Notes: a model not told the origin generated them from the sequence alone. A DNA stretch of 64,000 nt from Alphaproteobacteria bacterium (GCA_947473475.1 CANJBZ010000017.1:19868-83867); one strand, 5' to 3'; shown: positions 33,961 to 43,194, counted from the first letter of the stretch. Numbers and translations: made by a program.

Positions 33961-34407
33961 TTATCCAAAGCATCTGCTGCTGTAGGTTATCTCGTAGTCT
34001 GCGTCATCCCGCGGATCTTGGTATTGGTATTGATCGTGCCTTTTTAAAAACATGATCGTCGGAACCGGCCCTATTGAGCCGGGACCATAGGTTTCCTTGC
34101 TTTGGCCGCTAATGTAAATTTTATAGATAGCGTGAAAATACGCTGGCACTAGAGATTCAGTTCTACGAAGAACTTGCAGTGCTTCGATACTCCAGATGGT
34201 TGACGCCCAAGATCCGTCGGGATCCGACGGTCCCACGCTAATTCGCTCGGCGCGACCTATCAGAACTGCATCCGAAGCCTGCCAAAGTTGCTGATCGTAG
34301 ACTTCTCCATAAGTCTGCTGACAGCCGTCGTAGACTTTCGTGGCGCAAGCATCCAATAAGCCGCTCAAAGCGGCGCACAGGCAAAGAGTTGGAAGCCACG
34401 TTCCCAC
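33961..34407 (-). CDS. Hypothetical lipoprotein
   Basis: 148 residues from a GTG start with GAGG upstream. An N-terminal hydrophobic stretch ends in a lipobox-like 'LLDAC', so it is probably lipid-anchored. The rest has no recognised domain. Its DNA is visibly more AT-rich than that of its neighbours, suggesting a different origin. It lies 12 bases downstream of the Kelch gene on the same strand. No function is proposed. Confidence 0.6.
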   Translation of the reverse strand: MGTWLPTLCLCAALSGLLDACATKVYDGCQQTYGEVYDQQLWQASDAVLIGRAERISVGPSDPDGSWASTIWSIEALQVLRRTESLVPAYFHAIYKIYISGQSKETYGPGSIGPVPTIMFLKRHDQYQYQDPRDDADYEITYSSRCFG

Positions 34408-34419
34408 GACCTCTACAAC

Positions 34420-35388
34420 TTACGGCAGTTTGAACGCCCAAATCGCGTTGGACGGGTTGTCGCCGCCGCAGCCGCCATTGCCGCTGAAGAAATAGGCGGT
34501 GTCGCCGACCGCTGCCAGACCGCCGGCATGCAGGCCCGTAGGATGGCTGGTGTATTGCGTCCAGCGATTGGCCTTCGGATCGTAGCCTTCCATTTCGTTG
34601 AAGGTCGCGCGCGTCTGCGCGTTCTTGCATTCGCCGCCGAAAAACAGGATCTGGTTCTTGTAGACCGCGATCCCGCTGCTGCTGCGCTTGGTCGGCATTG
34701 CCGCCACCGTCTGCCATTTGTCCGTAGCCGGATCATAGACATCGGTCTGGCCGGTGTTATCGACCGTCAGATCGGTGCGCCCGCCGATGACATAAATCTT
34801 GCCGTCCAGCACCGTCACGCCGAGATGATCGCGCGCCAGCGGCAACGGTGCGGCCGTACTCCATTTGCCCGTCGCAAGATCGAACACCTGATGCAGCGTC
34901 ACGGTTTTGGCGTCGGGCCCTCGCCCCCCAATGACATGAATCTTCCCGCCTATCGCCGCCAAGCCCGTGGCGCCCAGGGGACGCGGCATGGGCGGCAGCG
35001 AACGCCACGTGTTCGTCGCGATGTCGTATTCGGCGAGCTGGTCGATGGGGTCCTTGTGGACATTGGCGAGAAAGCCGCCCGAGACATAGATCTTCCCGTT
35101 CATCGCACCCACGCCAACATGGGAGCCGCCGTGCGGAAGCGGCGCCAGATCGCGCCATTTCTTGGTCGATGGATCGAATTCCTGCGCCATGGTTGACGCG
35201 GTCAAACCATTCGCCTGTCCGCCCATCAGGTAGATCTTGCCGTTGACGGTGGCGATGCCGGTATCGGTGCGGACCGTTGTCGTCTCGCCAACCTTGGTCC
35301 ACGTGCCTTGCGGGCTTTGCGCCCCGGCGCTCAACGGCGCCGCCAAACAGAGCACGGCGATGGAAACGGCGGATGCGAAGCGTTTCAT
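34420..35388 (-). CDS. Secreted Kelch-repeat protein
   Basis: 322 residues. A Sec signal peptide ('AVSIAVLCLAAPLSAGAQ') precedes about six Kelch blades, each with the double-glycine and Tyr/Trp pattern ('GKIYLMGGQANG', 'GKIYVSGGFLAN', 'GKIHVIGGRGPD', 'GKIYVIGGRTDL', 'NQILFFGGECKN', 'TAYFFSGNGGCG'). It should form a six-bladed beta-propeller in the periplasm. Bacterial Kelch proteins include N-acetylneuraminate epimerase and binding proteins; which applies is unclear. Confidence 0.85.
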   Translation of the reverse strand: MKRFASAVSIAVLCLAAPLSAGAQSPQGTWTKVGETTTVRTDTGIATVNGKIYLMGGQANGLTASTMAQEFDPSTKKWRDLAPLPHGGSHVGVGAMNGKIYVSGGFLANVHKDPIDQLAEYDIATNTWRSLPPMPRPLGATGLAAIGGKIHVIGGRGPDAKTVTLHQVFDLATGKWSTAAPLPLARDHLGVTVLDGKIYVIGGRTDLTVDNTGQTDVYDPATDKWQTVAAMPTKRSSSGIAVYKNQILFFGGECKNAQTRATFNEMEGYDPKANRWTQYTSHPTGLHAGGLAAVGDTAYFFSGNGGCGGDNPSNAIWAFKLP

Positions 35389-35450
35389 GTGTCCCCTCCC
35401 AAGGATGCTATTTTAACAAACCTAGCATGACGCGCGGAACGGTTTAACTC

Positions 35451-36536
35451 TCAGCCGGGCTCGCGCCCGCCGACCGTCACCGATTTGATAAGCGCGAACA
35501 CCGCCATACCAGGCCTTAACGCCAGGCGCTCCAGCGAGCGGCTGGTGATACGGGCAATGAGGCGCGCCTCGCCAAGCGAGAGCTGAACGTCGGCATTGGC
35601 GCCGTCCGCGCGAATGGCCGCAATGGTGGCGGAAAGGATGTTGTTTGCGCTCACGGCGACGGGCCGTTCCAGCGCCAACATCACATCGTCGGCGTCAATT
35701 CGTACACGGACTTTCGAGCCCGGCGCGCGCGCGATGGAGGGTACGACAAGAGACTCTCCCCCGAGCGCCAGTTCCGTCAATCCATGGGCGCTGTCGTGGC
35801 GGGCAACCACCGCTTCCAGGATGGCGCCCGGAATGGGGTGGGCGCCCGTGAACAGATCGAGCCGCGCTGTGACGTCGAACAGGGAGCCTTCGGCGAGCAC
35901 CTTGCCGCCGTCCAGCACCACCATGCGGTCGGCCAGCCTCGCCACTTCGTCCAGCGCGTGGCTCACATACAGCATGGGGATTTTTGTCTCGTGCACCAGC
36001 CGTTCCAGATAGGGCAGGATTTCCGCCTTACGGGGTGCATCGAGAGCCGCCAGCGGTTCGTCCAGAAGCAGAGCCCGCGGGTTCATCAGCAGAGCGCGGC
36101 CGAGCGCGACGCGGGAGCGTTCGCCGCCGGAAAGGGTTTGGGGCCGGCGTTCCAGAAGTGCTGCCAAGCCAAGCAGAGCCACCACAGCGTCAAACGCCGC
36201 AGCACTGTTTCGCGTAGCCGAGCGGCGCCAGCCGTAAAGCAGATTGCCGCGTACGTGCAGATGCGGAAACAAACGCACATCCTGGAACACAACACCGATG
36301 CGCCGGTCGCGCGCGGATACGAATATCCCACGCTCACTGTCGAAAAGCGTTTCGCCGCCCAAAACGATTCGCCCGGACTGCGGGCGCAGGAGGCCCGCAA
36401 TGGCATGAATAATGGTCGACTTGCCGGCGCCGGACGAGCCGAACAGCGCCGTCACGCACGGCGTATCGCCAAAGCCAAACGCACAGTCGAGCTGGAAAGC
36501 GCCTTGCGAACAGCGAAGCGCGACGCCGTTTGTCAT
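35451..36536 (-). CDS. modC: Molybdate ABC transporter ATP-binding protein
   Basis: 361 residues. Walker A 'GSSGAGKST', signature 'LSGGERSRVALGRALL' and Walker B 'ALLLDEPLAALD' are intact. The C-terminal ~130 residues hold a MOP-type molybdate-binding domain ('RAPGSKVRVRIDADDVMLAL', 'NNILSATIAAI'), which separates ModC from other importers. The ATG overlaps the modB stop (ATGA). It supplies molybdate for the two Mo-hydroxylases in this window and others. Confidence 0.93.
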   Translation of the reverse strand: MTNGVALRCSQGAFQLDCAFGFGDTPCVTALFGSSGAGKSTIIHAIAGLLRPQSGRIVLGGETLFDSERGIFVSARDRRIGVVFQDVRLFPHLHVRGNLLYGWRRSATRNSAAAFDAVVALLGLAALLERRPQTLSGGERSRVALGRALLMNPRALLLDEPLAALDAPRKAEILPYLERLVHETKIPMLYVSHALDEVARLADRMVVLDGGKVLAEGSLFDVTARLDLFTGAHPIPGAILEAVVARHDSAHGLTELALGGESLVVPSIARAPGSKVRVRIDADDVMLALERPVAVSANNILSATIAAIRADGANADVQLSLGEARLIARITSRSLERLALRPGMAVFALIKSVTVGGREPG

Positions 36537-37228
36537 TGGCCGACAAATGCCCGCATACGGCGCGAAACCCAATCGGCAAGAATAAGCCCAGCAAGAGCAA
36601 GCACAATCGAAAGAGCCGCTAAACGTGCTGCGGCTTGCTCTCCGCCCGGTGTTTGGATCGCGGTGTAAATCGCCAGCGGAATCGTGCGCGTTTCACCAGG
36701 AATGTTTGAGACAAAGGTGATGATGGCGCCGAATTCGCCAAGGCATGCGGCGAAAGCGGTTACCGCGCCTGCCAGGATGCCGGGTGCGGCCAATGGCAGA
36801 TGCAGACTGACAAGGCGATCCCAGAAGCCTGCGCCCAATGTTTCCGCAGCTTCGGCAAGGCCGGGCGTTTCTGCTTCCAGCGAAAGGCGAATGGCGCGCA
36901 CCTGGAAAGGAAAGGTCAGGATGGCCGAAGCGAGGGCGGCGCCCGTCCAACTGAATACAAACCGCATCCCAAACGTGTTGAGCAAGAAGGCGCCCAAAGG
37001 GGCGCGCGTGCCGAAAGAAACGAGCAGCAGATACCCCAGTGCGACAGGCGGGAGCACCAGGGGCAGATGAACGAGCCCATCCACCAGTGGCTTGCCGGGA
37101 AAGCGGCAGCGCGCCAAAAGCAGGCCGGCGGCAAACGCAAACGGCAGATCGGCCAGCACGGCAACAAGGGCCACGCGCAGGCTTAAGCCCAGCGCTTCCC
37201 ATTCCGCCGCAGTAAGAATGCCTTCCAT
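36533..37228 (-). CDS. modB: Molybdate ABC transporter permease
   Basis: 231 residues with five to six helices and the EAA loop ('EAAETLGAGFWDRLVSLHLP') that docks ModC. Typical ModB length. The start is ATG 37228; a GTG one codon upstream is also possible. No modA (periplasmic receptor) lies upstream, where a TPR protein gene and its terminator are found instead. Confidence 0.93.
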   Translation of the reverse strand: MEGILTAAEWEALGLSLRVALVAVLADLPFAFAAGLLLARCRFPGKPLVDGLVHLPLVLPPVALGYLLLVSFGTRAPLGAFLLNTFGMRFVFSWTGAALASAILTFPFQVRAIRLSLEAETPGLAEAAETLGAGFWDRLVSLHLPLAAPGILAGAVTAFAACLGEFGAIITFVSNIPGETRTIPLAIYTAIQTPGGEQAAARLAALSIVLALAGLILADWVSRRMRAFVGQ

Positions 37229-37275
37229 CACGCCTCATTTAGCGCGGTTTGCCGGCGCAGCGCGAGACAGCAGTC

Positions 37276-37312
37276 GTAAAAGCAAAAGGGGCACAGCGAA
37301 CTGTGCCCCTTT
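37276..37312 (-). terminator. Rho-independent terminator after TPR gene
   Basis: An 11-bp perfect stem AAAGGGGCACA/TGTGCCCCTTT (37285-37312) with a six-base loop, followed on the minus strand by TTTTGCTTTT. It lies 22 bases beyond the TPR protein stop and separates the TonB cluster from modBC. Confidence 0.85.
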
Positions 37313-37334
37313 CCGAACAGAATGGATGCGAGAA

Positions 37335-38582
37335 CTACGCGGCTTCGCGCTTGCCGTAGAGTGTCCAGGTATGAGCGACCGAGGCGCCGGGGCCTCCGGC
37401 AGCAGCAGCTTTCTCAAAGACGGCGAGAGCTTCAGGCTTCTTGCCGGCGGCCCAAAGGGCAATGCCCAAGGTCGTCTGCGCATCGGCGACGTCCTTCAGA
37501 CCGCCCTTTTCGATGCCCTTCTGAAGCGCGGCGATCGCCTCATCGTAGCGGCCATAGGTGTAGTAGGACTCACCCAGCTTCACGTCGATTTCGCCATTGG
37601 TTTGCTTGGCCGCTTCGGTGGCAAGTTCTTTCAATGTATCCAGATCCTTTGCCCCCATCTGATCGGCCTGCGTCAGCAACTCGCCCGGCTTATTGCCCTT
37701 GGTAAGAACAGCCTTGGCTTCAGCCGGCAACTGGTTGGTCAGATCAATGGTTGCCATCGCGGCATAATCCATATCCTTGAACGTCCCGACCTGTATTGCC
37801 AGGCGGTACAGGTTCAGAAGGTGATGATCGGTCATGCCTTGCTGTGACAGCGCAAAGTCCATCACCTGCTCCCACACTTCCTGCTTCTTCGAGACCGTCG
37901 CCATCGTGTCCAATGTCGTGCGCGCGCCCGCTTCGTCCTTGGTGCGGATCTGAGCGTTCAGCAGCAAACCGAGGACATCCTCAGTCGGCTTCATGCCCGC
38001 TGCTTCTCTGGATGCGATCTGCGCCTTCGCGGCGGCGGCGGAGTTCGCATAGTCCATGACGTTGTAATAGGACTGGATCAGGACCAGATGGCTGGTGTCG
38101 TCCAGCGGCTGAAACGCCGCCAATTCCATCGCATCTTTGATGGCTCCGGCATAATCCTTGGCTTGGTAGTTCAACCGCATGGCAATGCCATACATGCTGG
38201 CCTTTTCCGCATCGGGAGCGGCGCCGCTCTCGATCTGCGCGTTGTAGGCAGCTCTCGCCGCTTCATAATCCGGCATGGGCTGGTTGACGTAGATGAAGCC
38301 CGTGTACTTCGCGATCATGTAATTCTCGAAGGGCGTCCTATCCTTTGCGGCCTCGGCTTCCTTGATCTTTGCCAGCGCGCCGGCAAAGTCCTTGGCTTCC
38401 GTAAGCTTCTGGGCATCGTTCAACGGTTTGCCAACGACCGTGCGAACCTGGTTGGGAGCCGGTCCCTTTTGCGGGGCGGCGCGAGCCGGCGCCGCTTGAG
38501 CGGGGATGACCGCGGTGACGGCGGTTGCCGTTGCGGCGGAAATAAGAGCGGCCATTGCGGCGCGCCGGATGGATTTATTCAT
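37335..38582 (-). CDS. Secreted TPR-like protein (paralogue 2)
   Basis: 415 residues. A signal peptide ('AALISAATATAVTAVIPAQA') is followed by helical repeats of the tetratricopeptide kind ('KLTEAKDFAGALAKIKEAEA', 'YYTYGRYDEAIAALQKGIEK', 'GIALWAAGKKPEALAVFEKA'). It is homologous to the upstream gene. In this cluster it follows TonB-ExbB-ExbD-ExbD, suggesting a periplasmic role with the TonB system, possibly in assembling or regulating it. Confidence 0.8.
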   Translation of the reverse strand: MNKSIRRAAMAALISAATATAVTAVIPAQAAPARAAPQKGPAPNQVRTVVGKPLNDAQKLTEAKDFAGALAKIKEAEAAKDRTPFENYMIAKYTGFIYVNQPMPDYEAARAAYNAQIESGAAPDAEKASMYGIAMRLNYQAKDYAGAIKDAMELAAFQPLDDTSHLVLIQSYYNVMDYANSAAAAKAQIASREAAGMKPTEDVLGLLLNAQIRTKDEAGARTTLDTMATVSKKQEVWEQVMDFALSQQGMTDHHLLNLYRLAIQVGTFKDMDYAAMATIDLTNQLPAEAKAVLTKGNKPGELLTQADQMGAKDLDTLKELATEAAKQTNGEIDVKLGESYYTYGRYDEAIAALQKGIEKGGLKDVADAQTTLGIALWAAGKKPEALAVFEKAAAAGGPGASVAHTWTLYGKREAA

Positions 38583-38672
38583 GGTCTTCCTCTTCTCCTT
38601 CCACGCGGCGTTGGGGACACACGCCTGACGTGCTTTGCGGCCAGCCAACCGCTTGGGTCTTAAATCACGCTC

Positions 38673-38700
38673 GGGGCGGACGCTTTCAAGCATCCGCCCC
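38673..38700 (-). other. Stem-loop between the two TPR genes
   Basis: GGGGCGGA (38673-38680) pairs with TCCGCCCC (38693-38700). No T-tract follows on the minus strand, so it may be an mRNA-stabilising or partial-termination hairpin rather than a full terminator. Confidence 0.5.
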
Positions 38701-38743
38701 GGAGTATAGATTGAAAAAATTTATGGCAAGGAAATGGCGAAAT

Positions 38744-39949
38744 CTACGCTTTCTTCGCGTAAATCGACCAAAGCCTCGCGATTGGCGCCTCTTTGCTGTT
38801 CCGTGCCACCGAATCGAAGGCCGAAACGGCTTCCGCCTTCTTGCCCTGCGCCATCAGCGCATGGCCCAAAGCGACTTTCGCAGCTTCCGGATCGGCAACC
38901 TTGCCCATCATGCCCTTGCGGATCGACTCTTCGGCTTCCTTACCTTTGCCGAAGCTCCAATAAATCAAGCCAAGCTTCACGCTGGCGTTCGGATCGGTCG
39001 CCGCCTTTTTCTGAAGATCGGCCTGAACAGTCGTATCGGCTGCGACACGGTCGTTGGTCATCTTGACCAAACGGGTCACGCGCTCGCCATTTTGCACGGC
39101 TTTCGCAGCAATACCCTTGTCAATGATGGCTTTCGCCTCAGCCGGATAACCCGCAATCAGGGCCTGCTGCGCGACTTCCTGGTAATCGGCTTCCGTTTTC
39201 ACGTCGCCGACGGCCAGACGCAGACGCAGTATGTCCATCGTCTGCTCGTCATTCAGGCCTTTTTCATTGCGGGCCAGTTGCAGGACGTCGTGCCAGTAGT
39301 CCAGCTTGGGGTAACTGGCGACCAGTTGTTCCAGCGCCGCCCGGCGGCCCGCGGTGTCGTTCATCTTGAACGCCACGGCCTGCTTGAACTTCAGCGCCGC
39401 TTCAGAGGCGTTACCCTCGAGCGCTGGCCCGGCGTATGCCAAGGCTTCTTTGTATTGCCCGGCCTGAGCCATACCAGTGGCAATGAACAGACGCGTCTCA
39501 TTATCCAAATTGTTGCCGAGCATATCGGCATACTGCTTCTGCTTCGCCTTGTTGCCGGCGGCAAACGAGATCGACAGCGCCTGCTTAATGTTCTCGTTCT
39601 TGTTGCCTTCGTTCGCCGCGATCATTTTTTCGACTTCGTCGAGCGCGGTGTTGAAGTCCTTACCCTGAACGCCCCAGCCGATAATCATCTGGTGCAGGGC
39701 AGGCCCCAGGCCTTGCGGCTTTCCGGGCATTGCGTCAGCCTGTTTGGCCTTGGCAATGGCTTCAGCGTAGCGGCCGGCCTTCGCGTCGGCGATGGCAGTC
39801 GTTACGGCATCGGCCAGCGGCTTGTTATCGGCCGGAATTTTGAAGGCCGGAGCGGCGGCGGCTTGCGCCGGGGCCGTCATCACTACGGCAGAACTGATGG
39901 TAATGGCGGCGCCCAGCAAGAGCGCCGTAGTAATCGCGCGTATAGTCAT
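38744..39949 (-). CDS. Secreted TPR-like protein (paralogue 1)
   Basis: 401 residues with a signal peptide ('ALLLGAAITISSAVVMTAPAQA') and TPR-type helical repeats ('AIADAKAGRYAEAIAKAKQA', 'GLIYWSFGKGKEAEESIRKG', 'GHALMAQGKKAEAVSAFDSV'). It has the same length and layout as the downstream gene, with clear similarity over the C-terminal repeats. GAGG lies before the ATG. It follows the second exbD gene after a terminator-like hairpin. Confidence 0.8.
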   Translation of the reverse strand: MTIRAITTALLLGAAITISSAVVMTAPAQAAAAPAFKIPADNKPLADAVTTAIADAKAGRYAEAIAKAKQADAMPGKPQGLGPALHQMIIGWGVQGKDFNTALDEVEKMIAANEGNKNENIKQALSISFAAGNKAKQKQYADMLGNNLDNETRLFIATGMAQAGQYKEALAYAGPALEGNASEAALKFKQAVAFKMNDTAGRRAALEQLVASYPKLDYWHDVLQLARNEKGLNDEQTMDILRLRLAVGDVKTEADYQEVAQQALIAGYPAEAKAIIDKGIAAKAVQNGERVTRLVKMTNDRVAADTTVQADLQKKAATDPNASVKLGLIYWSFGKGKEAEESIRKGMMGKVADPEAAKVALGHALMAQGKKAEAVSAFDSVARNSKEAPIARLWSIYAKKA

Positions 39950-39977
39950 TGGTTTCCTCTCTCGTCGGGACGGCGCA

Positions 39978-40008
39978 AAAGTAAAGGGGCGCCGTCTCTA
40001 ACGCCCCC
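39978..40008 (-). terminator. Terminator or attenuator after exbD
   Basis: On the minus strand GGGGCG/CGCCCC (40007-39986) is followed by TTTACTTTT. An overlapping alternative stem GACGGCGC/GGCGCCGTC can form with the downstream bases, so the two structures exclude each other. It lies 19 bases after the exbD stop and before the TPR genes. Confidence 0.55.
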
Positions 40009-40026
40009 AAAAACCCAGTTCCAGAA

Positions 40027-40458
40027 CTATTGTACGTATTGGTCGTTGCCGACAAATCCAATTTTCGTGACCCCAAGCCGCTGCGCGTCTGCCAGGGTGC
40101 GGGCGACCGCGTCGTACTTCGCGAGGCGGTTCGGCCGCAGATGGACTTCAGGCTGCGGAATTTGGTTTGCGATGTCTTGGAAATACTTGTCGAGCTGACC
40201 GCGGGCCGGAACGGGCGTGCCGTTCCAAATCGGCGTGCCGTCGAAGTCAATCTCCAGGTCAACCACGACGGGCTGCACTGTCTGAGGAGGCGGTGTGGCG
40301 TTTGCTTGCGGCAGATCGAGTTTAACCGCGTGCGTCTGGATGGGGATCGTGATGATCAACATGACCAGCAGCACGAGCATAACGTCGATCAGCGGGGTGG
40401 TGTTCATATCCACCAGAACTTCGTCTGTACCGCCAGGCGATCCAACGCTCATAGACAT
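40027..40458 (-). CDS. exbD: ExbD/TolR family protein (second copy)
   Basis: 143 residues. 'VDMNTTPLIDVMLVLLVMLIITIP' contains the N-terminal transmembrane helix with the proton-conducting Asp (in 'PLIDVML'). The C-terminal periplasmic domain follows. It works with ExbB to energise TonB from the proton motive force. Tandem exbD copies are known in Xanthomonas, where only one is needed for iron uptake. Confidence 0.92.
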   Translation of the reverse strand: MSMSVGSPGGTDEVLVDMNTTPLIDVMLVLLVMLIITIPIQTHAVKLDLPQANATPPPQTVQPVVVDLEIDFDGTPIWNGTPVPARGQLDKYFQDIANQIPQPEVHLRPNRLAKYDAVARTLADAQRLGVTKIGFVGNDQYVQ

Positions 40459-40493
40459 GGGCGCTTACCTTTCTTTTCTTCGACTGTATTAAC

Positions 40494-40919
40494 TCAGTAC
40501 ACTTTCGGCTCTGGGTTGGTGACAAATCCAACCTTCAGAATAGCCGAGCGCTGCAAGTCCGCGAGAATTCTGCCGATATTCTCAAATCGCGTCTCTTTGT
40601 CGCCGCGAATATGGACTTCCGGCTGCGGGACTTTGACCGCTTCCGTCGCAAGCATCATCAGCAGCACATCATTGGAAACAGGCGTGTCGTTCCAATAATA
40701 GTTGCCGCCGGCATCAACAGCCAAGGTTATGTTTTCCGGCTTGGTGATTGTAACAATGTTGCTCGCGACGGGCAGCGTGATGGCCACCGACTTGATCACC
40801 ACCGGAATGGTGATCAAGAAGATGATCAACAGCACCAACATGATGTCGACGAGCGGCGTCGTGTTGATCGTCGAGTTAACTTCGTCTTCCGCATCGCCGC
40901 TCGGCAAACTCATCGACAT
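40494..40919 (-). CDS. exbD: ExbD/TolR family protein (first copy)
   Basis: 141 residues with 'INTTPLVDIMLVLLIIFLIT' carrying the conserved Asp, then a periplasmic domain ending 'KVGFVTNPEP'. It is about as long as the second copy and differs mainly in the periplasmic part, suggesting specialised partners. It lies 34 bases downstream of exbB. Confidence 0.92.
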   Translation of the reverse strand: MSMSLPSGDAEDEVNSTINTTPLVDIMLVLLIIFLITIPVVIKSVAITLPVASNIVTITKPENITLAVDAGGNYYWNDTPVSNDVLLMMLATEAVKVPQPEVHIRGDKETRFENIGRILADLQRSAILKVGFVTNPEPKVY

Positions 40920-40953
40920 TGGTAAACCCTTTCCCTGCTACTCGAGGGGCAGA

Positions 40954-41784
40954 TTAGCGCTTGGACGACAGCAGATAGGTCTGCAGGTCGTTGGCGAAGG
41001 ACCGGAACTTCTCGCTGATCACCTTATTGCGGCGGACGAGGAAGTTGTAGCAAAGCACTGCCGGCACGGCCACGATCAGGCCGAGGGCGGTCATGATCAG
41101 AGCTTCACCGACCGGGCCCGCAACCTTGTCGATCGACGCTTGTCCGGCGATACCGATGGCGGTCAAGGCGTTCAGAATGCCCCACACCGTCCCGAACAGA
41201 CCGACGAACGGAGCTGTCGAACCGACCGAGGCGAGGAAGGAGATGCCGCCGGCGAGACGGGAGTTTTCTTCTTCAACAGCGCGATTGAGTGACATCTGCA
41301 CCCAGTCGGCCTGGGTCAGCATGCCGCCCTGGCGTGCCATCGCCTGCTGGCCGCGTTCCGCCACGTTGCGGAAGACGTTGTTCTTGCCGAGCTTGTCGAT
41401 GCCCTCTTCCAGATTGCCAGCGGTCCAGAATTTCTTTTCCGTTGCCTTGGCCTGGCTGAGCAGGCGGGCTTGTTCGACGAACTTGGTGACGAAGATGTAC
41501 CAAGTGCCCAGGGACATGATCACAAGCAGGATCAACACGCCGCGCGACACGAAATCGCCTTCGCGTACGAGGGCTCCCAAGCCGTAGGGGTTTTCGACCG
41601 TCGCGGTTTCGGCTGAAGGAGCCTCACCCGCGGGCGCATTGGGATCGGCCGCCGCTTCAGCAGGCGCCTGCTCCGTTGCTGCCGGGGCAGCTGCGTCGGG
41701 GGTTTGTGCGCTGACGCTGACGGGGCCAGCAACCATCATAAAAGCGACGAAAGCGGAAGCGATCGTCAGGGTCTTCGCGTTCAT
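40954..41784 (-). CDS. exbB: ExbB/MotA/TolQ family proton channel protein with signal peptide
   Basis: 276 residues. Unlike short ExbB proteins it begins with a signal peptide ('ASAFVAFMMVAGPVSVSAQ') and an Ala/Pro/Glu-rich periplasmic stretch to about residue 70 before the first helix ('SRGVLILLVIMSLGTWYIF'). The core 'LASVGSTAPFVGLFGTVWGI' and 'ALIMTALGLIVAVPAVLCYN' are the family signatures. It forms the proton channel with ExbD. Confidence 0.93.
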   Translation of the reverse strand: MNAKTLTIASAFVAFMMVAGPVSVSAQTPDAAAPAATEQAPAEAAADPNAPAGEAPSAETATVENPYGLGALVREGDFVSRGVLILLVIMSLGTWYIFVTKFVEQARLLSQAKATEKKFWTAGNLEEGIDKLGKNNVFRNVAERGQQAMARQGGMLTQADWVQMSLNRAVEEENSRLAGGISFLASVGSTAPFVGLFGTVWGILNALTAIGIAGQASIDKVAGPVGEALIMTALGLIVAVPAVLCYNFLVRRNKVISEKFRSFANDLQTYLLSSKR

Positions 41785-41925
41785 TCTACTCTGCTCCGTT
41801 CTCAAGTAAGGACGCTTCTGCGCCCGCTGGTACACAAACATTTCACGCTACGGAAGACCGTTTAGAACAGCATTCCTATAGATCAGGCCAGCCGATCGAT
41901 TCGGCTTTCTCGTTCGTCAGTCCGC

Positions 41926-42594
41926 TTATTTCAGCGCGAAGATAACTTCGGCAGGGATCGATACGGCAACCGCCCTACCGTCCTGAGTTGCGGGCTTAAA
42001 TTTCCAACGCTTCTTGACCATCGTGCAGGCGGCGTCATCAAGGCGCGGCTTGCCACTGGGACCGACAACGGCACACTCCGTGACGGTGCCATCGGTGCCG
42101 ATCGTATACTTGATCCCAACCTTACCCTGCTCCTGCAGGCGGATTGAAACCGGCGGATAGTCGTCGGCCGTAACATTGTGGTTGGTCGTCGCGACCGGCG
42201 GGGTCGGCGGCGGCGGCGGCGGCGGCGGCGGCGCAGCCTGCACAACCGGGGCCGGCGGAGCCGGGGGCGGCGGCGGCGTGTTCGAGATGGCCGTGGTCAC
42301 CGGCGGCGGCGGCGCGGCGGCGAGGTCGATCGTCACCTCAGGCGCAATCGCATTCACCGGCGGCGGCTTGAAATCCGGCGGCGGCGGCGGCGGCGGCACA
42401 TCGTCTTTCACCTCTTCCGTGGTGACGACAGCCTTGATGTTACCGCGCAGCAGATCGACGGTCTTGCTCGCCAAGCCTGTGGCCAGCGCATAGATGCCGG
42501 CCACATGCAGGATGATCACCAAGGCGATACCCGGCCACGGATTCTTTTTGAGAGGCTTCCCATGAACGGGACGAAGTTCTTGTAGTGCTGTCAT
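41926..42594 (-). CDS. tonB: TonB family energy transducer
   Basis: 222 residues. An N-terminal anchor helix ('IALVIILHVAGIYALATGLA') is followed by a long proline-rich spacer (residues ~65-140, encoded by GGC/GGCGGC runs on the plus strand) and a C-terminal domain ('VGIKYTIGTDGTVTECAVVG', 'KRWKFKPATQDGRAV'). It couples ExbBD to outer-membrane receptors. It is first in the cluster with exbB, two exbD and two TPR genes. No TonB-dependent receptor is in the window. Confidence 0.92.
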   Translation of the reverse strand: MTALQELRPVHGKPLKKNPWPGIALVIILHVAGIYALATGLASKTVDLLRGNIKAVVTTEEVKDDVPPPPPPPDFKPPPVNAIAPEVTIDLAAAPPPPVTTAISNTPPPPPAPPAPVVQAAPPPPPPPPPTPPVATTNHNVTADDYPPVSIRLQEQGKVGIKYTIGTDGTVTECAVVGPSGKPRLDDAACTMVKKRWKFKPATQDGRAVAVSIPAEVIFALK

Positions 42595-43194
42595 TTGTCC
42601 AAGCGCCCGAAATAGCTGATCCACCCAAGGCCAAAGTGTAACTTTGGCTCCCCCTACAGGCCTAGCCTGCAGGCTTTTTCCATACCTTGGCAAGAGGCAT
42701 TTTAACACCCTCTTGACAATGGTCCATACCCTTGCGGGTTTTTATCCTCCAAAGCGCGGATCGAATGTCAATCGTCTTCCGGCGCCTGATCCGTGAACCT
42801 CGCCGTAAAGCGACGTCCGCCCCAGTTCCAAGAATGTATAAACCATCCCCTTGCGGCCTATTGTTTTTGCAGCGCCGCTCCACTCTTTCCGGGACGTAAC
42901 CGAAAATCCCGGCGCAATCAATGCTCCTGATTCCCCATGGCGAATTGGCCGCGGCGGTTTTTCGCGCAAAGCCCGGCATGCGGCAGGGCGCTGCCGCTCA
43001 CAAGACCGCGTACAATGCGTTTCTCAGCGCCTGTGCGTGCAGGTGGACGAATCTCGCCCGCCTGCGGACAAAGCGTAGGCGGCGCCTTAAAGAGCTCCAG
43101 AACGGCGCTTTCACGGCATTTGCGCGCCGCTCCGTTCGGGAGCTTCGTCTCGCACCGTAATCGGTTCGTGTACGGAACGTGTGGGTTTGACGGG
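42595..43194. other. 600-base intergenic region upstream of tonB
   Basis: No convincing gene is seen on either strand; short open frames lack coding character and ribosome sites. It holds the promoter and leader of the tonB cluster and the 3' flank of the autotransporter gene. One perfect hairpin (GCGGCAG/CTGCCGC, 42980-42997) is present without a T-tract. Confidence 0.5.

Noticed and set aside
42208..42400. GGC/GCC runs looking like a triplet microsatellite
   Set aside because: They encode the proline-rich spacer of TonB on the minus strand; coding explains them.
42662..42979. A 105-residue open frame upstream of tonB
   Set aside because: No ribosome site, motif or coding-like third-position bias; left as intergenic.
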